Source: Diplolepis rosae
Lineage: Eukaryota > Arthropoda > Insecta > Hymenoptera > Diplolepididae
Length of the DNA: 64,000 nt
Assembly (NCBI GenBank): GCA_030998225.1
Contig: JAPYXD010000710.1
Span: forward strand, 32,131,501 to 32,195,500
Reading direction: 5' to 3'
The position numbers and the translations under genes were made by a program. The stretch's first letter is position 1, and every line of letters starts with the position of its first letter. A model generated the notes under the pieces. It did no database searches and was not told the DNA's origin. It saw only the letters and a list, made by a program, of their open reading frames with translations. Below, in pieces: positions 34,299 to 44,514 of the stretch.

Positions 34299-34957
34299 CT
34301 TCTACATGCTTGAGTCCAAAATACATAAAATTTTGTTTTTAAAATTTGGGAAATAGTAGAAAAGATACAAACGGACGTGGATAGATTACTTTTGGTTTTG
34401 ACAATGAAAAAAAATGTTCCGATATATTTTCCTAAAACCCAGGTGAAAAAGTCGGATTCATGCCAGTATTTACAAACGGCACAGTACCGTGCCAGTTGTA
34501 AACAAAGAGCAATGCCTTTACTGGACAGTTGGTACCGGGCCGAGGGTTGGCGCGGTAATGGCATAGTACAGCCCCATTCCTGAGACCAAGTGTCGGCTAG
34601 TAACCGACTTCGGAGTAATGCCAATACTGAAATAATACAGATTTCAGTGCTGGCATGCTACCGATGTCCATTACCGCGCCAGTTCCGATGGACAGCTTCC
34701 AGCCAAGTTTCCTTTCAGAGCCGCGCCAGTGGTAGGCCGTGCTTATGCCAGCACTATGCCAGTACCCCGCCAGTGCTGCAAATTATTCTGCGGTACTGGC
34801 GCGGTACCAAGCCGCTTGTAAAATTCTACCTGGAAATTGAAAAAATTTCAATTCCGAAACCAAAAGTAGTCTATCTACGTCCGTTTTTATCTTCGCAACC
34901 ATTTCCCAAACTTTGAAAATAAAATTTTATGTACTCTAGACACAAACATGTAGAAAC
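34299..34957. mobile_element. Inverted-repeat element with GCCAGT-rich core
   Basis: Arms of about 105 bp (cttctacatgcttgagtcc, acggacgtggatagattact and their mirrored counterparts at 34850-34957) flank a GC-rich core. Within the core the word GCCAGT, or its complement ACTGGC, recurs around ten times, often joined to GTACCG or GCGCGG. Frames of 68, 108 and 115 codons cross it and are artefacts of the symmetry. Confidence 0.8.
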
Positions 34958-35413
34958 CTAATATCAATAAAATTTGCTAATTTCCTAAGTAACACCTTTC
35001 CTTAAATAAGGTCTACAAATTTTCATTCACACGTTTTCTATTAAAATGTTTTTTTTCGTTTTAATTTTAAAAAATACTATTGAATACCAAAAGTCCTTTT
35101 TTATCCTTTGAATCACGAGTCCCAGTTCCTTCATTTCGATTGCGAATATGTAGGTGAAGCGAGAGAGTCGTGATAAGAATGTGTTTCTCAAAGTCGAAGT
35201 AACTTCGAGAAAAGTGAATTCATATCAACAATATAAAATTTACTTAAGTAATAGCAATAAAAAATCCGCCCTGCCCCCTTTGTAGGCGCAGGCACATTCT
35301 CATCGCGCGTTAAGATTGCAATTTTGAGCGCGCGATTCTATTGTCACGTTCCGCGTTCGGTTTTATGGCATTGTTCGTGGGCACTCAAGTTTATTGTTTA
35401 TTATTTATTACTA

Positions 35414-36169
35414 AAGGGTTTCCCAATAGGGGTGATATGATTTTGAATGTCCCCATCGGGATCATTTGAACTGAAACTTTTGACGTCTGCTGTCAGTTGT
35501 CATCAGTAAGGTTTGCCATTTAATCATGAGTAGTTTCACGCTTCCACAACGTTTGGAAATTGTCTAATTATTTTATCAAAATTCGAGAAGTTTTGTCGGT
35601 GTTCAAAGAGCATATCGTGCAAAATATGGTCGTCATTCTGCTCCATCCGCGCTCTCAATTCGTCGAATAATCGATAAGTTGGAGAGTGAATTTACTCTAT
35701 TGGATACTAAGCCTAAAAATCGTATGCGTACCGCACGTTCTACACAGAATATAGCCGCCGTACAGGCCAGTATCGAGGAAAACCGTGAATTGTCCGTGCC
35801 ACGCCGATCTCAGGAATTGGGCCTGTCCAGGATGACTAACTGGCGTATTTTGCGATTTGATCTTGGCCTGCATCCCTATAACATGATTCTGGCCCAAGAA
35901 CTGAAGCCTAATGACCATCGTTTGCGTCGGGAGTTCGCGGATTGGGCTCTGGAATCAATTGAAAATGATCCCAATTTTCATCAAAAAATCATCTTTTCTG
36001 ATGAGGCGCATTTTTGGCTCAAGTCTCGGGGGACATTTGGCCGATATATTGTTTAAATCATAAATGGCATAGAATATCCAATATAATAAAAAAGATTTCG
36101 ATCAATTCCGAATGAATATTCAGTGTTTTTTTCAATTTCAAAACATATCACCCTTATTGGGAAACCCTT
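35414..36169 (+). mobile_element. Internally deleted mariner/Tc1-superfamily transposon
   Basis: Terminal inverted repeats aagggtttcccaataggggt and the complement of gggtttcccaataagggtga, 25 bp or more with few differences, are flanked by TA on both sides (35412-35413 and 36170-36171). It contains a broken transposase. At 756 bp it is well short of the ~1.3 kb usual for the superfamily. Confidence 0.93.
35526..36056 (+). pseudogene. Broken mariner-type transposase
   Basis: An ATG at 35526 opens a frame that hits TAA at codon 14 (35565). The same frame then continues for about 160 codons. The N-terminal part has the helix-turn-helix layout seen in insect mariner-like proteins (Q-R-L-E near the start, then GRHSAPSALSIRRI), followed by a second helix-turn-helix region and IIFSDEAHFWL, the usual setting of the first catalytic aspartate. 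Directly after this the frame ends in YIV-stop. One base out of frame at 36025-36058 the DNA reads GGHLADILFKS-stop, the typical C-terminal end of such proteins. So the middle and the other two catalytic acidic residues are deleted, and the junction is out of frame. The protein cannot be active. Confidence 0.88.
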
Positions 36170-37240
36170 TATAAGTCAAGTAAATTGAAGGGGGCAACTG
36201 AGATTTTTCATACTGGAATGAGATTTTCATAACAGCAGGAGACAATGGATATACAATTAGTTTCAAAATCAAAGATTAAACCTAGTCTAAGGGTGGTGAT
36301 TTTCGTGACTGGAATATCTTTGAATAGCTAAGTATCCACGATGGTCAATCATTGTAAAAGGACCTCGTCAGGAAGAGTCCAAGGAGGACTAATTAGAAAA
36401 ACTAGTGATCGATCGTCACTCGATCCGTATTCCGAGCACTGGTATCCGGATACTTTAACTCAACGGGATAACAGTGATGCCTATTAAGGGGATCTAAGAC
36501 AACATCAAACATCGTAATTAATTATTCTCTGCGACTTAATATGGATCCAAATACACCCAAATTAAAATCATGGATAGAATTATAAATTAGCATTTACACT
36601 ATCATTATTATTTATTAAATAACATTTTATAACTGACCTAGAAGAACATAAAATAGTAAGTTCAGTATTCGTGAATCATTTCCTGATTCGGAAATTGTTT
36701 TTCTAGAGTTCATTCGTATATTTTATATCGACTTTATATCGATGTTTCTTAATCTCGAACTTTAGAGTAATTTTATTCTTTTTCACTACAAAATTAGTCT
36801 TAATCTTCTAATAAAATATTGCTTAAACAACAATTTATCAGGGACAGTGGCAATGTAATGATATCGGTAGTAAACGAATAACACTTTAGCGTCCTAAAAT
36901 TATATAGTGACACGTTCATAAACGCTGTTATAGCAAAGCGGTACCCTCCTAGAAGTGAGTTTGGAGAAATTTCACATAATTCTTTAGGATCTATAAAAAT
37001 GTCACCATATAATTCTCCAATATTGTTATATTATAATAGCTCTTGTCAGAAACATAGATCCGAAGCAACATAATTTCTACACAAAAAACTTCAATTTTCA
37101 ATTTAAATGATTAATTTCCCCATATATATTTCATAGCATACGTTAATTTAATAATATTTTACATGTTTTAAATTGTTTTTCTAAAATTATTAAAGTGAAT
37201 AAAGTATACTTAAGTCAATAGTTTGGGAAACTTCGAATCT
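36170..37240. other. AT-rich stretch, nothing firm
   Basis: A 21-bp segment at about 36931-36951 sits between an AG and a GTGAGT, but such a tiny exon cannot be supported. Confidence 0.45.
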
Positions 37241-37560
37241 GAATCCCGTGTGAAAAAATGTCATGACAGTCTAACGCCGGATGAGGCCAGATCTGTATCT
37301 TTCTAGACCGTCTACTCTAGAATTTCTAGTCTGTCCCAGATCTGGTGCTAGTTAATCCAATATAACATAAAAATTTTCAATTGTCTAACTATCTTCTGAA
37401 TAGCCATTGGCTTTCGTCTTTCTAGATTGTCTAGCCGAAGACTTTACAAAAGTGTTACAGTTCTAGCTAGCCGTTAGATAGAACGTCTAGTCTGCGCCAC
37501 ATATGAGTCTAGACGGTCTAGTCTAGATCCAGAACAGCGCGAGAAGATTTTCCTACACGA
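37241..37560. repeat. CTAG-rich low-complexity patch
   Basis: The tetramer CTAG occurs about a dozen times in 320 bp, mostly within tctagac or gtctag (for example gtctagacggtctagtctag near 37514). CTAG would be expected about once per 256 bp. No clear unit length or terminal repeats. Confidence 0.6.
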
Positions 37561-37690
37561 GATTGATCACATTTGATTAATTTATCTTTAATTTTTTAAT
37601 TTTTACATATGTCTGAAAAGTTACTTACAATTAGAATATCACAATAAGCTTTAAAAAAAATACCATTATAACGAATCATCCTTCAAGAAG

Positions 37691-37694
<4 letters not shown>

Positions 37695-37730
<36 letters not shown>
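37695..37730. repeat. (AT)18 microsatellite
   Basis: A run of 36 bases of pure AT dinucleotide. Confidence 0.97.
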
Positions 37731-37732
<2 letters not shown>

Positions 37733-38535
37733 TATATACTGTATAGATACAAGTTAATCGCTAAATCATAATCAGTAAAATTCACTGCAAAACAGTGCAT
37801 ATACTGTTTTAAAGTAAATTTCAATGATTCATATTCAACGAGTAGCAAGATTAAACAACGTTCATTTTAATAATGTAGAAGGGTTGTAAAATGGAATTCC
37901 AATCATGGATTCGGTAGCACCACCCGTTACTGAATATTGTCATTTAAGATTTCCAATAATCTGAAGAATTGAAGATCGAAGGAGTTGTTCTCAAAGTTGC
38001 CAGGTTCAAACATAACCTCGTCGAGTTATAATGATCGCTAAGCTGGCAATTACCCAGCATTCGAATCCACCAAATTGCCATTCAGTTCGTGTAGGACAAT
38101 GCCCGTTGTTCACCCGCACATCTGACTGGAATATCATATAATCCTCATAACAAAAGTACCGAGGAGTCCAGAGTGTTTCGTGCGCGTATTGCTCCAAGTG
38201 TACGTGACACATGTATTGATAAAATTATCCGAGGATTAGTGAGTAAAGCAGCAAGACGATGCGTAACGAAAATTTGCCTTGTGGATGACGATGATTAAGC
38301 CAAGGTGGGTCGGGAAGTGAGCTTTGCCTACTAGTAGCTGGTGTTATAGATTTTTCTAGAGACGTCTGGCATCCATGGGAATCCCCCGTGGAAGATTCAT
38401 GAAATCACTCTCATCGCTCTTCTTCCATTGCGAATGCCTGCGAGAATGCTCGCATGAACCAGTAACGTCGAAATGCCTCATTTTCGAGCGTATTCGATAC
38501 CAATAGCTGCTCCTGAAGAGCTTGCAGGGGCTTAC
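37731..38535. other. Mixed stretch, nothing firm
   Basis: 38000-38530 is GC-richer. A minus frame continues past the donor of the next exon to 38411, and a neighbouring frame (ending MNLPRGIPMDARRL) to 38356. This could be more coding sequence with a frame change. Confidence 0.3.
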
Positions 38536-38682
38536 CGCTCGTTCCAAGGGAATTATGATTGTCGAGAGACTCCCAAGCTTCCTGTATCGTCTCGTAAAAG
38601 GGCCTTCCTGGGTCTTTGAGCTCTTCAGTACTCTCCAATCCTATAAAGACTCCGAGGACATGAAAATTCCTCCCACATTTAC
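38536..38682 (-). CDS. Candidate internal exon, unknown gene
   Basis: On the minus strand an acceptor-like site (cctcagctccaatag, AG at 38683-38684) and a strong donor (GAGCG with GTAAGC, GT at 38534-38535) bracket 147 bases open in phase 2. They read KCGRNFHVLGVFIG, then STEELKDPGRPFYETIQEAW. The composition is strongly protein-like and acidic. If the donor is not used the frame runs on for 41 more codons (ending MEEER) to TGA at 38411. No family recognised. The acceptor tract is only moderately pyrimidine-rich. Confidence 0.35.
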
Positions 38683-40090
38683 CTATTGGAGCTGAGGTGT
38701 ACGCTGCACGTCTATTTCATGCGATACGACGGCACGTTTATTGGCTGCGGGTGTGGAAAAGTGAAATCCTATCTATACGGTTGAAAGCCTGATATCTTTT
38801 CTTTTTTTTCATCCTTGAGGGAATCTTTTCACTTAAGCAAATATATTTAAGTAGCAAGTGTTTTTTTTAGCTATGAAAGCGTAATTTTTATTTTGCTTCC
38901 TTTCAAGCTTGAAATAATATTTTGCTCTCATTTTACAAATAGATTATTTTCGTTTCGTACCATAATTTTAAATATAAACAATTCTAAGTTGTTTATTTTG
39001 CAATAAATTTATTTTATTTGCGGAAAAATAAATTTGATTGGAATATATTTTTAGTTTAAATGATTTTTTTAATTTGAAAATATATTATTCTCATTCAACA
39101 AAAATGTTTTTTTTCCCTATTTAATGAATCATTTTTTTGAACACACTAAATATTTGTTTAATTTGAAAACTAGAAGCCAATAAAAAAATTTGTTTTAATT
39201 AAAGAAAACAATATTATAATTTTATGGCACACTGAGTGGATGTCCATTTTTGAATTTTACAATTTTTAATATTTTCAAGTCACATATCCTTATGAAGCTC
39301 AAATTAATCGTTACTCTGTAGCTACGATTTCAGTATTTGAAATGAAAATAAGTCAAGATTTAAAAAGTGAATAATAAGACAGATAATAATTTTGAAATTG
39401 AGAGAGTTAAAAGACGTGGAAAATCAACTTTTTCAATTTTCAAGTGGGAAAACGCAATATTTATCATTTTAATATATATAAGGACTGAGATACAAGTTTG
39501 ATGTCTTTAACACTGTAATATTAAAAATAATAAAAAAGTTGATCAATTTTGAACATTAAAAATCAAAATCTTTGTAAATAAGGTCGTTTGAATTGTTAAC
39601 ATCTTCAACAATTTTGATTGTTAACTGTTAGAACATTTATAAATATAAAGTTGTGATAATAAATTTAAATTCAAAGAATTTGAAATCTTCCTGTGGAAAA
39701 AGAGATGCGTTCGACTGTGCCGATAGCTACACCTGTGAATTTTTTGAAACTACAGAAAATGCGTATTTAAGTGAGTAAACCGTCTGATGATAATTGAAGA
39801 TTGTACACCAAATATTAACCTTTAAAACAAGAAATTTTAATGACAGCTGGATTCAATCAAATGAATTCTGATTGACCACTGATCAGGCCAAACTAGTTTC
39901 TGTTTTACGACAACCAATAATTTTGCTTAAACTATTTAGTTACTTAAAAAATGTCATTAGACTGCTTTCTGATTAAAATCACATAAAATTAGAAATTTAA
40001 ATATTCCAGAACATCACGGAGAAAAAGAACAGAATGAGAAAGTAATTCAATTCAGGAAAAAAGTATCAAGCGAATGTCTCCATGGGTAGA
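38683..40090. other. AT-rich desert, nothing seen
   Basis: 38690-38780 is GC-richer; the rest is AT-rich without repeat ends or frames. Confidence 0.45.
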
Positions 40091-40560
40091 AATTTTGACC
40101 TTTCCTCTGCAATCGTGTTATTCGATTGGTGGGGTGAAACATCTGAAAAGGACGGCAGGATGCTTTACGAGCGTAAGAACACTCGACTAACTATCGTAAA
40201 ACTATCGTAATCGATGTGCAAAAAGCCGTTTGCAAGTGATCCGTTCGCGTTAGGCCGAACATTAGTTGTTACCGGAATAGCCATCAAAGGCAAAAGGGAT
40301 CGCGGTAACCCTTCGCCTATAAAATTCAGAGATAAATGTATATTTCAGGGCGGTATCGTTTGACTTAACATTTTTTCTCTCCCAGCCACACAAAACTTGA
40401 AGTGAAGGTGCAAGTAACGACGCGGATTACGACGTTAGCCTTCATACTTCAACGCTTCCTCGGGCGTTGCATCAACAATTTGCACGTACTGCGTTGATTG
40501 GCCAGAAGTAAAGTAATTCTGGAGTAGTAATGGCCTTTTCTTTCCATTGTAAATAAATGC
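40091..40560. other. GC-richer non-coding block
   Basis: About 45% G+C without long frames. It contains catcaaagg near 40284, an optimal TCF/Pangolin-type core, and a cgtaaaactatcgtaatcgat repeat of the word ctatcgtaa. Possibly an enhancer; conservation unknown. Confidence 0.3.
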
Positions 40561-40798
40561 TCATTGCATCGATCCCGAGACAAAGCTTAGTTACTTCGTA
40601 ATTTACAGACTAAGAAAAAAATACGACTTTCGAAGAATAGCCAGCTGTTGTTGTCATTTATCCATGATCTTGGAAACTATAAAATCTGGAATAAGTGTGT
40701 TTAAAACTACACTATTATCGTTATTATTCTTATAGGTAGTTTTAGATTGCAAGAAGTGTTGGATCACTCCAAACTTTGAGTGTACATCAGATTCCAAT

Positions 40799-41469
40799 CA
40801 GGGGCGTAGCGAACCTTTAAAATATGGGGGGGGGGGGGGGGAGTGATTTCGTAAAAATGCCGAAGCGTATGAAAAATTTTCCGATTATAAAATTTTGTTT
40901 CGTACATATATGATACTTAAGGCCGTGTAGTAAGGTCTGTAATTATCAATTATATGCGACAGCCTTATTAATAAAATAATAATTTTAAAAACATTTCCGA
41001 AGATGACATCAATGCAGGAAAATGTAACGCGTTACTGTCTTCTCTGGAAAATTTGTTAAAATTATCATCTTAATTATAAAGCGGTTGTATATAATTGGTG
41101 ATGTCAGAGTCTACCATACGGCCTTATAAGCACATTTTGCTGAATAAAAAAAGTTCTTTAGTCTACTTTTTGGATAGACTAGCACCTAGTCGGTATTCTC
41201 GAAAAGTTGACACTTTCGTGAATGCCGACTACCGGTTTTACAGAAAATTCCAGAAATTTTTTGGAAAAATTATTTATGTATGAGGTGAAAAATCGAATGA
41301 ACGTTTCGCGTGTTAAGAATATCTTAACTTTAAAGCTTCCAAAAAATGCCGACTTTTTCTCGTCACCACGTAAAATTTTTTGGAGTATTCAAATATATAA
41401 ACGAAAGTTCCGAAAATGCCGACTCCCGGAAAACTTAAGGGGGGTATCCCCCCCCGGGATACGCCCCTG
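40799..41469. mobile_element. hAT-type MITE with 8-bp target duplication
   Basis: Ends caggggcgtagc and gatacgcccctg are inverted and begin CAGGGGCG, as in many hAT elements. They are flanked by a perfect 8-bp direct repeat, ATTCCAAT (40791-40798 and 41470-41477). A 16-G run lies at 40826-40841 and a C-run sits near the other end. Another MITE is nested inside. The 60-82-codon frames in it are not genes. Confidence 0.95.
40920..41124. mobile_element. Nested MITE, TA-AGGCC family
   Basis: Ends aggccgtgtagtaaggtctg and ctaccatacggcct are inverted, with TA on both sides (40918-40919, 41125-41126). The matching block caattatatgcgac mirrors gttgtatataattg. It inserted into the hAT-type MITE and is therefore younger. 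A partial relative is at 4736-4852. Confidence 0.88.
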
Positions 41470-41536
41470 ATTCCAATATTTAACAATAACTGAGTATTTT
41501 AAACCATTTTAGAGGAATTTAAATATTCAACTTACA

Positions 41537-41643
41537 TGTATATGAAAATCATTAATAAAACATTTTATTAAAATACGTTGGGATATAAATATGTATTAAA
41601 TTTACTAAACGTTGTTTAATAAAAACTTTTTCATATACATATA
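41537..41643. repeat. Small inverted repeat
   Basis: atgtatatgaaaatcattaa and its mirrored, diverged form actttttcatatacatat face each other across ~55 bp. Confidence 0.55.
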
Positions 41644-41691
41644 TCAAAGAAAAATAAATCTTAAATTAAAACTTTTTTTGCAGTGTACGTG

Positions 41692-41860
41692 CACGGAGAT
41701 AAATGGATATTCAACTATTCAACTCTTATGTATTCAGCTGTAATATTTAAGATATTAATTTCTGTGCATGCTTTAATGTCTTAGGTATTGAAGCCGGATA
41801 TCTGAATGTTAGAACTGAATATATATGTGATGGCTGTCCCATAGTCAATTAAGGTGAACG
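41692..41860. repeat. Partial copy of the 10515-type element
   Basis: Starts cacggagataaatgg and includes gatggctgtcccatagt, which is the complement of actatgggacagccatc at 10580-10596. The termini are not paired. Confidence 0.6.
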
Positions 41861-42008
41861 AGAGGGGAGCTCTAATTTAATTTTACTTTCAAATAGAAAG
41901 GCAAAAAAATTGTTTATTATATAGGTAAGAAGATAACAAATTTCCGAGCAAACATGGAATTTTCAAAGTAAAGATTTACAACATCACAGTGTAAATAAAT
42001 CTGCTTGT

Positions 42009-42281
42009 TCAAAGCCCAATTTCGCGCAATAAAATGCGAATACTCTCGAAAGACACTCTACAACAGTGCACCATCCTATAATACCCACAGAGTTTGCTCA
42101 AAGACTTATTATCCATTCCCGCTTGGTCAAGCATGCTTAAATAAATAAATAACTCGTGTGAATAATACCCCGCAGAACACTGTATGCCTCGAAGAACGTC
42201 ATGCGTGAAAATATATCGGCGAACATCGATATTCAGAAGTATCTCAGCAACCAAGGCATTGAGTCTGCTATTAAAGTATCT
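42009..42281 (-). CDS. Candidate terminal exon, 90 codons, unknown gene
   Basis: On the minus strand an acceptor (tttcatatattcttag, AG at 42282-42283) opens a 90-codon frame to TGA at 42009. The TAG of the acceptor is itself in frame, so the open frame starts exactly at the splice site. The peptide begins RYFNSRLNALVAEILL and includes HELFIYLSMLDQAGMDNKS. It alternates hydrophobic and polar positions like a helical repeat protein. Codons are varied and not AT-biased. I do not recognise a family, and no matching upstream exon was found. Confidence 0.38.
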   Translation of the reverse strand, partial: RYFNSRLNALVAEILLNIDVRRYIFTHDVLRGIQCSAGYYSHELFIYLSMLDQAGMDNKSLSKLCGYYRMVHCCRVSFESIRILLREIGL

Positions 42282-42283
42282 CT

Positions 42284-42810
42284 AAGAATATATGAAAATT
42301 AGTGAAACAAGTTGCTCACGAGATAAGTAGAGTTGTAGAGGGGGAACAAAATTTACAGAAGCTTGAATTTGCCACGGTTAAAACTCAGAACCAGCAATTT
42401 AACGAGGGATAGGCATACCTCTGCCACTGGAGAACACATTTCGACCTTCGTTTGTTTGAGTTAAGGAACTGAAACGCTATTGAGAGTGGAAGCTCATGAT
42501 TATGTTGACCAAGACGAAAGTGCTGGGTTTCACGACTAGTCAGAGTTAAAGAGCCCTCACCAGGGGGAGAGGTGGCGAGGAGGCAAAACGAGAATAAGCA
42601 GGAATCAAGGCAAAAGTAAAAAGAAGAAAAAAGAAAAGGAGCTGCATTTATGAAATTGGCATTCCTTGAGTACAGTATACACAGAGGCAGTAATTTGACC
42701 CGCGGGTAACGATTAACACTCAAATGAGCTGCTGAGTCCGACCCTCAGGTCTCAACTATCCCGATTTGCTCGATACCCCCTCCCCCCTCTCTCTCTCTTT
42801 CCTTTGTTAG
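42284..42810. other. Mixed stretch ending in a long pyrimidine tract
   Basis: 42385-42723 has a 112-codon minus frame without support. The last ~40 bases (cccccctctctctctctttc) form an excellent polypyrimidine tract for the next feature. Confidence 0.35.
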
Positions 42811-42927
42811 ATCTTTTGGGATTTGCTAGACAATGGTGGTACTGGCTATTCCGCGGCAATTTTTCCGGCTCCCGAATAAAGGAACGAGTCTGGAGCATCT
42901 CAGACTGCTCGAGAAGGATAATTCCCT
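42811..42927 (+). other. Well-delimited plus-strand exon, coding status unclear
   Basis: A very strong acceptor (ctctttcctttgttag) and a consensus GTAAGT donor (42928) enclose 117 bp at about 45% G+C. In phase 0 it reads IFWDLLDNGGTGYSAAIFPAPE and then a stop; in one other phase it is open throughout. In that phase it would create a TGA if joined to 48468-48531. A 5' untranslated or non-coding RNA exon fits best. Confidence 0.38.
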
Positions 42928-43420
42928 GTAAGTGGATAATGCCTTGACGGGGCTTCTAGTCTACGCACTAAGGTACTTTCTCATCTCCTTGGCCCGCTCT
43001 AATGTCTTGCCCTCTCTTGACTAGAGCCCGATCTTCACTTGTGGTAGCGTAGTCGTTGCTGCTGTTGTTATTAGAGTTGCTGTTGCTGCAGAAAAGAGCT
43101 TTATGTCTAGAAATGTACACGAAGAATCTTATTGTACTCTTCTCTTCTATGCCCACCTTCAACCGAACGTAATGCTTCAACGGTGGAATTCGCTTTTTTC
43201 CATCGCGAATTTTATCGCCAGAGATCCCTTTCCGCCATTCGCGGCTCCTCCTCCAATTATCCCTCATGCAGAGCGCACCGTGGAAGGTTATTATTACACT
43301 GCAGTTTGGACCCGCTCCACCCGAGGCCTATTTTTTGTTGGTTTCAAAGAATCGGTCGTTAGGGGTGACTAGTGGTGTCCGGATTGTGTATGATCCGAAT
43401 GCCACCAACCAGGATGGGTT
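42928..43420. other. GC-richer block
   Basis: About 45-48% G+C. On the minus strand it contains CAG/AAC triplet repeats (gcagcaacagcaac type, 43040-43090) within a 99-codon frame; on plus an 89-codon frame overlaps it. Neither has a domain. Possibly intron start or regulatory DNA. Confidence 0.3.
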
Positions 43421-44348
43421 GAAGTAATGTATAATAACGACTGGAAAAAAATCTTGATAAAGAGGCTATTGGATTTGTTATTCTTCCTGGTGGTGGATCA
43501 TTTGTGACTTGGGACTGATACTCTTCAGTAATGATTTATAGAAAAATATTCATTTTTTTTACTTCAGAAAAGACGACGGTATTGAATTATTATTTGATAT
43601 TATATTTTCAATAATATCTAGGCTCCGCAGAGGAAAATATTTTAAGCAAATAAAAACAAAATTGTATGTAGGGAATAAGGACTCAAGATTTTAAAGTCAA
43701 GCAAGTGGGAATAAATAATAATTTATCGTCAAGGTTTTACTAACTTTTATCATAAATGAAAACAAATTTATTGGCGTAATTATAAGGATTGATTTCCATG
43801 GTATTATGGTAACTTATTATGGTACTCATTTATTTGGAAAACTCAGATAAAATCAATTAACTGCTAAAAGTGGGCGTTTGAATTTTTTATGTCCACGAGT
43901 ATATTTTTATTCATGTTGAAATATTTCGGAGTTTAAAAATGCACAACAGACGTAGCAACAAAAAGATGAAAAATGATAAAAAATTAAAATATGACAAATT
44001 TTAAATTACTATCTACGTCTGATTTACTTAAAAGTGACTGATGAAAACACAAAGTCATGCAGTGACTCAATCAGTTAAGATTTTGTCAACTAAACAGTCA
44101 AATGTTACAAAAATGAATCAATTAGCATCTTTTCTATTGACTGACTTATAATAGCTTATTATAGCTTATTATAGCTTATTATAGCTTATTAAATTATTGA
44201 TTTCTGAATTAATAAATGTTGACTAAATATTAATCATTTTAAAAGGAAAACACAAAGATCATAATACGAATAAATTAATAATTCAATAAACGTTTTGGTA
44301 ACCATTGTTTAAAAAAACCAATTAGAAATGAGTCCATCGTTGTGAAAA
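43421..44348. other. AT-rich desert
   Basis: Nothing apart from the short tandem repeat at 44151-44190. Confidence 0.5.
44151..44190 (+). repeat. 10-bp tandem repeat, four copies
   Basis: atagcttatt repeated four times without change. Confidence 0.97.
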
Positions 44349-44514
44349 GATGTACTTACAATTTTGAACTATATTTAGCGGTTTTTAAATGTAAAATCTG
44401 TTATTAAATATACGCTACTTTTTAATTTACTAGAGCACAAACCAAAAATTTTTTTTCCAAATAAAATATTTTTCAACGTTCAATGACAGTTCAAAACTGT
44501 AAGTACTTGTGAGA
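44349..44514. repeat. Small inverted-repeat element
   Basis: gatgtacttacaattttgaa and the mirrored cagttcaaaactgtaagtac bound 166 bp of AT-rich sequence. A minimal MITE is likely, but no target duplication is clear. Confidence 0.65.

Larger units (their letters stand above)
33200..35390. repeat. Composite repeat related to 50395-51884, interrupted
   Basis: 33219-33510 runs parallel to about 50850-51060 (cattttcttgttaaattata, tttttataagatgcatattt). 35010-35240 shares aaataaggtctacaaatttt and the gataagaatgtgtt block. 35277-35390 carries, in inverted orientation, the gatgagaatgtgcc motif and decayed GC-rich words of the same family. Two separate inverted-repeat elements lie inside it. Confidence 0.6.

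Noticed and set aside
34277..34916. Frames of 115, 68 and 108 codons
   Set aside because: They run through the inverted arms and core of a MITE and mirror each other on the two strands.
36931..36951. 21-bp segment between AG and GTGAGT reading QSGTLLE
   Set aside because: Such short AG...GT pairs occur often by chance, and the tract before the AG is weak.
43085..43267. Asn/Ser-repeat minus frame as a transcription-factor fragment
   Set aside because: A short triplet repeat is the only protein-like feature. No DNA-binding or other domain accompanies it.
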